Shown here piece by piece: positions 1-6,121 of a stretch of 7,525 nt of DNA (positions within the stretch are counted from its first letter, which is position 1; each line of letters begins with the position of its first letter). Under the pieces are notes generated by a model. The model was not told the origin of the DNA and did not search any database. It saw nothing but the letters and a program-made list of their open reading frames with translations. The position numbers were made by a program, and so were the translations under genes. This DNA comes from Parcubacteria group bacterium (lineage in GTDB: Bacteria; Patescibacteriota; Minisyncoccia; Moranbacterales; JAKLHP01): contig JBBABD010000037.1 of NCBI GenBank assembly GCA_041657845.1, forward strand, positions 1-7,525, written 5' to 3'.

Positions 1-6
1 AAAAAC

Positions 7-42
7 AGGCAGGAGAGATGATTGCATTCATCTCTTCTGCCT
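7..42 (-). terminator. Strong stem-loop, terminator-like on the minus strand
   Basis: Bases 7-21 pair with 28-42 to give a 15-bp stem with one G-T wobble (13 with 36) and a 6-base loop (22-27). On the plus strand the hairpin is preceded by AAAAAC and followed by CCCTAAAAAA, so it has no plus-strand T-tract. Read on the minus strand it ends in TGTTTTT, the arrangement of a rho-independent terminator. No minus-strand gene in this window would need it. It may end an antisense transcript, be half of a bidirectional terminator, or be a repeat element. The pairing is seen directly; the function is inferred. Confidence 0.45.
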
Positions 43-61
43 CCCTAAAAAATCAACAAAT

Positions 62-90
62 TTGCGAAAATGTTAAATAATTGATATCAT
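62..90 (+). promoter_or_regulatory. Putative tyrS promoter
   Basis: TTGCGA (62-67) and TATCAT (85-90) are separated by 17 bases, the optimal spacing for a housekeeping sigma factor. Transcription would start about 7 bases later, at or next to the tyrS ATG at 97, so the mRNA would be nearly leaderless. An alternative is the extended -10-like TGTTAAATA (71-79), which would give a leader of about 10 bases. The surrounding DNA is AT-rich, so chance matches are possible. Confidence 0.4.
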
Positions 91-96
91 AAAAAT

Positions 97-1317
97 ATGC
101 CAAAAGTAATTACTGATGAAAAATTAATAGATGAAATTTTGACTCGAGGAGTGGAAAATATTTTTCCTAGCCGAGAAGAACTTAAAAAAGTTTTAATGTC
201 TGGAAAAAGGATACGATTATACTGCGGTTATGATCCAACAGCTAAAGCGCTTCACATTGGAAATGCCATTTCCATTAACAAACTTGGCCAATTTCAAAAA
301 TTGGGACACGAGGTGATTTTTCTGATTGGAGATTTTACTGGAATGATTGGCGATCCGACCGACAAAAGCGCTACTCGAAAAAAACTTACCAGAGAAGAAG
401 CTTTGGGGAATAGTGAAAATTATCAGAAACAAGCTTCCGGATATTTGAAATTTGACGGAGAAAATCCGGCTAAAGTTTTGCGCAACAGTGAATGGAGCGA
501 CAAAATTAATTTTAAAGATTTAATTGAATTATCTTCCAATTTTACTGTTCAGCAGATGCTTCAGAGAGATATGTTTCAACAGCGCCTAAAGGAAGAAAAA
601 CCGATTTATCTCCACGAGTTTCTGTATCCATTGGTACAGGCCAATGATAGCGTAGAAATGGACGTCGATTTGGAAATCGGTGGGAATGACCAGATGTTCA
701 ATATGCTTTGCGGGCGAGATTTAATAAAGGCGATGAAAAATAAAGAAAAATTTGTTTTGACAATAAAACTTTTGGCGGATGAAAATGGAAAGAAAATGGG
801 AAAGACGGAAGGAAATGTGGTAAATTTGGATGAGACTCCAGAGAATATGTTCGGACAAATTATGGCGTGGTCCGACGGGCTTATTAATCCCGGTTTTGAG
901 CTTTGTACAAATTTAGTCAAAAATATTGTGGCTGAAATAAAGGAAAAAATGAAGAATCCGGACAATAATCCTCGTGACTTGAAATTGCAATTGGCATACG
1001 AAATAACCAAGATAAATTATGGCGAAGAGAAGGCTAAGGAAGCCCAGGATTATTTTATCAAGACTTTTTCCCAAAAAGAGATTCCGGAAGACATTCGGGT
1101 AGTGCCTAGTCCTGCCCCTAGTATATCAATAATTGATTATATGATGGAAACCGGTCTAGCAAAAAGCAAATCTGAAGCTCGTAGAGTCGTAGAACAAGGC
1201 GGACTGGAAATTGATGGTAAAAAAAATACAGATCCTAAAGCTCTGCTGGATGATAGCTATGATGGAAAAGTTATAAAATTTGGAAAAAAAGATTTTGTGA
1301 AAATAAAATTTGAATAA
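97..1317 (+). CDS. tyrS: Tyrosyl-tRNA synthetase (TyrZ-like class I enzyme)
   Basis: This cytoplasmic enzyme charges tRNA-Tyr with tyrosine (EC 6.1.1.1). The 406 residues match the usual family length. The class I HIGH signature is seen as LHIGN (52-56), just after YCGYDPT (42-48), which carries the tyrosine-pocket Tyr and Asp. The second signature is KMGKT (233-237). YPLVQ and D184 (177-184) and GGNDQ (195-199) fit the remaining tyrosine-binding positions known from the Geobacillus enzyme. IGDFTGMIGDP (77-87) and the short spacing between D184 and GGNDQ resemble the TyrZ subgroup rather than the E. coli type. An S4 RNA-binding domain fills about 341-406. The ATG is the first possible start after an in-frame TGA at 82-84, and no Shine-Dalgarno sequence precedes it. 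The stop abuts the pheS start, so the two are probably cotranscribed. Confidence 0.97.
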   Translation: MPKVITDEKLIDEILTRGVENIFPSREELKKVLMSGKRIRLYCGYDPTAKALHIGNAISINKLGQFQKLGHEVIFLIGDFTGMIGDPTDKSATRKKLTREEALGNSENYQKQASGYLKFDGENPAKVLRNSEWSDKINFKDLIELSSNFTVQQMLQRDMFQQRLKEEKPIYLHEFLYPLVQANDSVEMDVDLEIGGNDQMFNMLCGRDLIKAMKNKEKFVLTIKLLADENGKKMGKTEGNVVNLDETPENMFGQIMAWSDGLINPGFELCTNLVKNIVAEIKEKMKNPDNNPRDLKLQLAYEITKINYGEEKAKEAQDYFIKTFSQKEIPEDIRVVPSPAPSISIIDYMMETGLAKSKSEARRVVEQGGLEIDGKKNTDPKALLDDSYDGKVIKFGKKDFVKIKFE

Positions 1318-2346
1318 ATGCAGGAAAAAATAATCGAAATAAAAAGCAAAGCCATTGAAGAAATTTCCGAAGTCAAAAACAAGGAAAGTCTTTTTGATCT
1401 GGAAAAAAAATATTTAGGAAGAAAAAGCGAATTCAATGATATTTTGAAAAATATCAAGAATCTTTCCGAAGAAGAGAAAAGGAAAATCGGACAGCTGGCC
1501 AACAGTTCAAAGATAGAAATTCAAGATTACATAAATAAAACCCAGAAAGTTTTGGAAAAAGACAGCTTTGATTTTGAAAAAGAAAAAATTGACGTTACTA
1601 TTCCGGGAAAAAAAGTAAAAAACGGACATCTTCATATTTTGAGCCAAGTCCGAAATGAGATTGAGGATATTTTTACCGGAATGGGATTTGAAATCGCTGA
1701 TGGTCCGGAAATAGAAACGGAATGGTATAATTTTGATGCTCTGAATGTTCCCAAGGATCATCCAGCGCGCGATATGCAAGACACATTCTGGCTGAAACAG
1801 AAAGCTGGTGATGAAAAATTGGCGCTGAGAACCCAGACATCGACGATGCAAATTCGCTATATGCAAAAAAACAAACCGCCGCTTCGAATTATTGCTCCTG
1901 GAAAATGTTTTCGAAGAGAAGCGACTGACAGCACGCATGATCATACTTTTTATCAATTTGAAGCTCTTGTGGTCGGAGAAGATGTTAATGTTGGAAATTT
2001 GAAACATATTGCGGAACAATTTTTCTCTAAATTTTTCGAAAGGGATGTCAAAATAAGGCTCCGTCCCAGCTATTTTCCCTTCGTGGAACCTGGATTTGAG
2101 TTTGATATTAATTGCCTGATGTGCGGTGGAAAAGGCTGCAGGGCCTGCAAGGATGCCGGCTGGTTGGAATTGGGAGGCGCTGGAATGGTAAATCAGGCTG
2201 TTTTTGTTGCTGCCGGATATCCTCGAAACAAATACCAGGGTTTTGCCTGGGGATTTGGGTTGGAACGGCTGGCAATGATGAAATATAAAATTGATGATGT
2301 TAGATTGTTTCATGGCGGAGATCTTCGGTTTATACAGCAGTTTTAG
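1318..2346 (+). CDS. pheS: Phenylalanyl-tRNA synthetase alpha subunit
   Basis: This is the catalytic subunit of the (alpha-beta)2 enzyme that charges tRNA-Phe (EC 6.1.1.20). The 342 residues are normal for a bacterial PheS. Residues 1-85 form the charged N-terminal coiled coil that contacts tRNA. Class II motif 1 lies near 121-151 (GMGFEIADGPEIE), motif 2 near 197-219 (CFRREATD, then FYQFE), and motif 3 near 309-320 (FAWGFGLERLAM). Four cysteines at 266, 269, 274 and 277 (C-x2-C-x4-C-x2-C) make a zinc-ribbon-like insert that is present in many bacterial PheS proteins and absent from E. coli. The usual GMVHP reads GMVNQ (289-293), a small deviation that may be lineage-typical. The start ATG directly follows the tyrS TAA in the same frame with no Shine-Dalgarno sequence, so translation probably begins by reinitiation. 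An AT-only spacer separates it from pheT. Confidence 0.97.
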   Translation: MQEKIIEIKSKAIEEISEVKNKESLFDLEKKYLGRKSEFNDILKNIKNLSEEEKRKIGQLANSSKIEIQDYINKTQKVLEKDSFDFEKEKIDVTIPGKKVKNGHLHILSQVRNEIEDIFTGMGFEIADGPEIETEWYNFDALNVPKDHPARDMQDTFWLKQKAGDEKLALRTQTSTMQIRYMQKNKPPLRIIAPGKCFRREATDSTHDHTFYQFEALVVGEDVNVGNLKHIAEQFFSKFFERDVKIRLRPSYFPFVEPGFEFDINCLMCGGKGCRACKDAGWLELGGAGMVNQAVFVAAGYPRNKYQGFAWGFGLERLAMMKYKIDDVRLFHGGDLRFIQQF

Positions 2347-2462
2347 AATTTTTAAATTTTGTAATTTTTAATTTTATAAATAATGTTTTAATTTTTAATG
2401 TTTAAAAATTTAGAAATTAAGATTTATTTAAAAATTAAAGATTGGAAATTAAAAATTATTTT
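2347..2462 (+). repeat. Cytosine-free AT-rich spacer with nested inverted repeats
   Basis: This 116-base gap between pheS and pheT contains no C and only eight G on the plus strand. It is built from variants of AATTTTTAA and TTAAAAATT. Two perfect nested inverted repeats are visible: 2362-2374 with 2446-2458 (13 bp) and 2387-2398 with 2428-2439 (12 bp). The whole spacer could fold into one long, weak, imperfect hairpin. Low base complexity makes such pairing likely by chance. It could be a degenerate repeat-family copy, an mRNA-processing site, or simple drift. No coding potential is seen, and promoter-like boxes here are uninformative. Confidence 0.6.
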
Positions 2463-4844
2463 ATGAAATATTCCTACAATTGGCTTAGAGATTTATCCAA
2501 AACCAATAAAACTGCCGATCAGATTATAGATGCTCTAATGATGCATTCTTTCGAGGTGGAAGGAATTGAGAAAAAAGGAGAAGGATTAGAAAAAGTTGTT
2601 ATTGGAAAAATATTGGAAATAAACAAGCATCCGAATGCTGACAGACTGCAACTGACTAAAATTGATATTGGCGCAATGAAATTGGATATTGTTTGCGGAG
2701 CCTCAAACATCAAAGTCGGAGATAAGGTTCCTGTAGCGATAATAGGAGCCATTCTTCCAGGCAATTTCGAGATTAAAGAAGCTGAAATCCGAGGTGTAAA
2801 ATCATACGGGATGCTTTGCGCGGAAGATGAATTAGGACTCGGAAAAAATCATAGTGGAATTTTTATATTGGATGAAGAAACAAAAATCGGTGAAAAAATA
2901 TCAAAAACTTTAGGTCTCGACGATACAACTTTTGAAATTAAGGTTCTGCCGGACAGAGGACACGACTGCTTGAGCCATATTGGAGTGGCCAGGGAATTAG
3001 CCGCGCTGGAAAACAAAGAATTTGATTATAAAATTAAAAAAATCGTAACGAAGAAAACGAGCGCATTGACTGTCAAGATTGAAGATAAAAATCTTTGCCC
3101 GCGATATATGGGAGCCGTAATGACTGGCATTAAAGTCCAAGAATCTCCCAGCTGGATGAAAAACCGCCTGCAAGCTATTGGAGTGAATCCGATTAATAAT
3201 ATCGTCGATGCGACTAACTATGTGATGATGGAACTCGGCCAGCCTTTGCATGCCTTTGATTTCAATAAAATTGGAAATGGAAAATCGGTAAATATAAAAG
3301 TTAGAAAGGCGGGAGATGGAGAAGAAATAAAATTATTAGACGAAACTGTTAAAAAACTATCTTCCGATGATTTGGTTATTGCCAATGAGAGCAAGGCCCT
3401 GGCAATTGCCGGAGTTATGGGAGGAGAAGATTCCGGAATCAATGAAAATACACTTTCTATTGTCCTGGAATCCGCCAATTTCAATGCCACCTCAATCCGA
3501 AGAACTAGAACCAGGCAGAATATCAAAACAGAGGCTTCCGACAGATACGAAAAAGAAATTGATCCAAACTTAACAGAAATTGCGATAGCAAGATTGATTG
3601 GAATTATCGAATCTTTTGGCGGAAAGTTTGAAGGAATTGTTGATGTTTATCCAAAACCAGCCAAGGAATGGAAAATAAAATTAAATTTGGAATATGCTAG
3701 CAAGCTATTGGGAGAAAAAATACCAGAAAAGCAAGCGCTAAAAATATTGAATTTACTGGGACTAAAAACTTCCGGCAAAGGTAAGATGATAACTGTAAAA
3801 ATTCCAACCATCCGAATTGATCTTAAAACTCAGGAAGATTTAATTGAAGAACTTGGAAGAATTTACGGATATGAGAAAATAGAATCAAGTTCTCCAATCG
3901 TTTCCATTCAAGCGGCAAAGATAAATAAATTGAGAAAGTTTGAAAGAACGGTGAAAGAAATTCTTTCCGGAATCGGGTTTTCTGAAATTTATAATTATTC
4001 CTTCTATAGCTTAAAAGATGCAGGACTGGCGAATTTGTCTGAAATAAAGCATCTTGAACTGGAAAATCCAATGAATCCCGATCAGGCTTTGCTTCGGACA
4101 AGCCTTATTCCCAATATTCTCAAGAATATCAGGGAAAATCTAAAGAATCTCAATGATTTTTGCATTTTTGAAATCGGAAAAATCTATTTTCCCAACAGAG
4201 AAGTTCTTCCGGAAGAAAAGAATATGCTAGTCGGGGCGATAGTTTTAGAAAAAGACAAGAAAGCCGAAAGTTTTTTTGAGTTAAAGGGTTATGCAGACGC
4301 TCTCTTTGAAAAACTGGGAATTGCAGATTATTATTTTGATAATCTTGAATGCTCTTCAAGCAGCGCCTCTCTAGCACTTTGGCACGAAACTAGATGCTCG
4401 GAGCTTAAAATCAAAGGAAAAAATGAAGGTTTTGGATATTTGGGAGAAGTTAATCCTCTGGTGCTAGCCAATTTTGACATCCATAAAAGAGTTGCGATGT
4501 TTGAATTTAACATGGGAGAACTTCGGAAAATTTCCAAGCCGGAAAAAGAATTCATACAGATTCGAAAATATCCGGTATCGTCAAGAGATATCTCAATGCT
4601 TGCCAGTTTGGAAATAAAAGTCGATGATATTTTAAAGAATATTCGAAAGTCAGGAGGAAGTTTGGTATTAAACGTAGAACTTTTTGATATTTTTGATTTT
4701 AAAGAAAAAAATGAAACAAGCTTTGCTTTTCGGATATTTTTCGGAGCTCCGGAAAGAACTCTCAAAAATGAAGAAGTGGACGAAATAATAGGGAAAATAA
4801 TTCAAAACTTGGAAAAGGATTTTAAAGTTAAGGTAAGAAAATAA
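2463..4844 (+). CDS. pheT: Phenylalanyl-tRNA synthetase beta subunit
   Basis: This is the beta subunit of PheRS, needed for tRNA binding and for hydrolysis of mischarged Tyr-tRNA-Phe. I chose the ATG at 2463 (793 residues) because MKYSYNWLRDL matches the canonical PheT N-terminus. An in-frame TTG at 2442 would add seven residues with no family support. Domains in order are: tRNA-binding OB fold (about 43-150); B3/B4 editing domain (about 210-390); B5 DNA-binding-like domain (about 402-475); inactive synthetase-like core (about 485-690); and the ferredoxin-fold anticodon-binding domain (about 700-793, starting IRKYPVSSRDI). In the editing domain, H263 (PLHAF), A316-G317 (IAGVMGG) and E336 (LESANF) each fall two residues after the editing residues known for Thermus thermophilus (His261, Ala314, Glu334), so proofreading looks intact. 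It is followed 21 bases later by a terminator, so it is probably the last gene of the tyrS-pheS-pheT unit. Confidence 0.97.
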   Translation: MKYSYNWLRDLSKTNKTADQIIDALMMHSFEVEGIEKKGEGLEKVVIGKILEINKHPNADRLQLTKIDIGAMKLDIVCGASNIKVGDKVPVAIIGAILPGNFEIKEAEIRGVKSYGMLCAEDELGLGKNHSGIFILDEETKIGEKISKTLGLDDTTFEIKVLPDRGHDCLSHIGVARELAALENKEFDYKIKKIVTKKTSALTVKIEDKNLCPRYMGAVMTGIKVQESPSWMKNRLQAIGVNPINNIVDATNYVMMELGQPLHAFDFNKIGNGKSVNIKVRKAGDGEEIKLLDETVKKLSSDDLVIANESKALAIAGVMGGEDSGINENTLSIVLESANFNATSIRRTRTRQNIKTEASDRYEKEIDPNLTEIAIARLIGIIESFGGKFEGIVDVYPKPAKEWKIKLNLEYASKLLGEKIPEKQALKILNLLGLKTSGKGKMITVKIPTIRIDLKTQEDLIEELGRIYGYEKIESSSPIVSIQAAKINKLRKFERTVKEILSGIGFSEIYNYSFYSLKDAGLANLSEIKHLELENPMNPDQALLRTSLIPNILKNIRENLKNLNDFCIFEIGKIYFPNREVLPEEKNMLVGAIVLEKDKKAESFFELKGYADALFEKLGIADYYFDNLECSSSSASLALWHETRCSELKIKGKNEGFGYLGEVNPLVLANFDIHKRVAMFEFNMGELRKISKPEKEFIQIRKYPVSSRDISMLASLEIKVDDILKNIRKSGGSLVLNVELFDIFDFKEKNETSFAFRIFFGAPERTLKNEEVDEIIGKIIQNLEKDFKVKVRK

Positions 4845-4865
4845 CTATTTGTTAAAATTCCATAC

Positions 4866-4895
4866 AAAACTCGCTTTTAACAAAGCGAGTTTTTT
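4866..4895 (+). terminator. Rho-independent terminator after pheT
   Basis: Bases 4866-4877 pair perfectly with 4882-4893 (12 bp, core ACTCGCT/AGCGAGT) around a TAAC loop, and the 3' side runs into TTTTTT (4890-4895). The A-run on the 5' side means it could also work in the other direction. It separates the synthetase cluster from the next unit, which has its own promoter. TTGTTAAAA (4849-4857) could alternatively pair with TTTTAACAA (4875-4883). Confidence 0.85.
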
Positions 4896-4929
4896 CGTTG
4901 TTTGAATCGCAGTAAAAACTACCAGAGGC

Positions 4930-4959
4930 TTGACAAATTTATAAAATATGTGCTAATCT
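4930..4959 (+). promoter_or_regulatory. Promoter for the sigma-4/HARE gene
   Basis: A perfect consensus -35 box, TTGACA (4930-4935), is followed after 18 bases by TAATCT (4954-4959). TGC immediately upstream gives an extended -10 element. The expected transcription start near 4966 leaves a leader of about 36 bases. Its position just beyond the pheT terminator supports a separate transcription unit. The following TAATCTAATCTAAC includes a short direct repeat. Confidence 0.6.
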
Positions 4960-5001
4960 AATCTAACGCATAATTTTGGTTAAAGATTATATTTTAAATA
5001 A

Positions 5002-6057
5002 ATGAACAGCAAATTGGCAGAAGGAGAGAACAGCAGCAAGAAAATGGCTAAAATCAGCTTATTTTTAGCTTTGGAAAAGTTTTTTTCTGACCTTCCAGAA
5101 AGATCAGCAGGCATCATAAAAGACAGATATGGAATTGAGAGCAAGGAACCAAAAACCCTGGAAGAGATAGGAAAAGAATATAATATTACCAGAGAAAGAG
5201 TACGCCAAATCATAAGAGAAACATTTAAAAAGCTAAAGAAAAAAAAGAGTGAAAATACTGATGCGGTTAATAATAAAATTAAGTTTACTATAGAAGAAAA
5301 AAATGATATAATGAAAAAAGAAGTATTGTTGTCTGATGATCTTGAAATTAAGGAAAAAGGATCATTGAAGTTTTTTCTTGATATTTTTGGCAATTTTAGT
5401 TTTAAGGAAATTCAAGGAGAACTTGAAGGATCATGGGCCACGGAAAGTTTTGATATCAACGAATGGAGGAAAATAAAGAATAGCGTAAAAGAAATTTTAG
5501 AAAAAATTAAGAATCCTCTTACTAATCAGGAACTTCTTGAAAAAATAAAAGAATCAGGAGGAATAGACGCTGAACAAAAGAAGATATTCGATTATTTGGA
5601 AGTTTCCAGTGAAATAAAAAAGGGGAGTTTTGAAAAGTGGGGATTGAAAATTTGGGATGAGATTACTCCCAAGGGAACCAAAGAAAAAATATATTTAATA
5701 CTCAAAGAAACAGGAAAGCCTCTTCATTTTAAAGAAATTGCCGGTCTGATTGACAAGCACAAGCTCAATAAAAAGAAAAAGACCCACCCGCAAACAATTC
5801 ACAATGAACTTATTCGGGATAAACGCTTTATTTTGGTCGGAAGGGGAATCTATGCCCTTTCTGAGTGGGGATACTCGCAAGGAACTGTTAAGGAAGTAAT
5901 CGAGGATATTCTCAAAAAAAATGCAGAGCCAATGGAAAGGGAGGAAATCATAAACAGAATTTTGAATGCCAGAAAAGTAAAGAAATCAACAGTCTTGATA
6001 AACCTCAATAATTTTTTCGAAAAAGTGGGAAAAAAAAGATATTATATAAAGAAATAG
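5002..6057 (+). CDS. Sigma-70 region 4-like / HARE-HTH multi-winged-helix protein
   Basis: This is probably a DNA-binding or RNA-polymerase-associated transcription factor of 351 residues. Residues 26-80 resemble sigma-70 region 4: LPERSAGIIKDRYG, then TLEEIGKEYNITRERVRQI (52-70) and a lysine-rich helix. R64, E65 and Q69 align with the E. coli residues that read the -35 box. No region 2 or 3 is present, so it is not a complete sigma factor. Residues 224-290 look like a HARE-HTH domain (as in the RNA polymerase delta subunit and ASXL proteins), ending VGRGIYALSEWGY. Residues 165-222 and 293-351 show similar winged-helix patterns. There is no signal peptide or membrane segment, and the protein is rich in Lys and Glu. 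The ATG directly follows an in-frame TAA, with no Shine-Dalgarno sequence. An in-frame ATG at 5044 has AAGGAG 17 bases upstream, too far to be convincing, and would still keep region 4. Domain calls are from recalled patterns; the target is unknown. Confidence 0.85.
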   Translation: MNSKLAEGENSSKKMAKISLFLALEKFFSDLPERSAGIIKDRYGIESKEPKTLEEIGKEYNITRERVRQIIRETFKKLKKKKSENTDAVNNKIKFTIEEKNDIMKKEVLLSDDLEIKEKGSLKFFLDIFGNFSFKEIQGELEGSWATESFDINEWRKIKNSVKEILEKIKNPLTNQELLEKIKESGGIDAEQKKIFDYLEVSSEIKKGSFEKWGLKIWDEITPKGTKEKIYLILKETGKPLHFKEIAGLIDKHKLNKKKKTHPQTIHNELIRDKRFILVGRGIYALSEWGYSQGTVKEVIEDILKKNAEPMEREEIINRILNARKVKKSTVLINLNNFFEKVGKKRYYIKK

Positions 6058-6121
6058 AAAAAAGCATCTAACATAAAAAAGATCCTTTAGATACAACGTT
6101 ATTTAAAACGGACTCAAAAAA

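Noticed and set aside
1..96. T-box or other tRNA-sensing leader upstream of tyrS
   Set aside because: The space is too short, no T-box consensus is visible, and the hairpin lies upstream of the predicted transcription start.
1507..2313. Long minus-strand open frame (268 codons) opposite pheS
   Set aside because: It lies wholly inside a clear pheS gene, has no recognisable domain, and its composition reads as the complement of coding sequence.
2442..2462. TTG start giving a seven-residue N-terminal extension of PheT
   Set aside because: The added residues come from the AT-rich spacer. The ATG at 2463 gives the canonical PheT N-terminus.
6058..6121. Possible terminator or promoter between the last two genes
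   Set aside because: ATCTAA (6066-6071) and TTAGAT (6087-6092) pair only weakly over a 15-base loop with no T-tract, and no -35/-10 pair is convincing.
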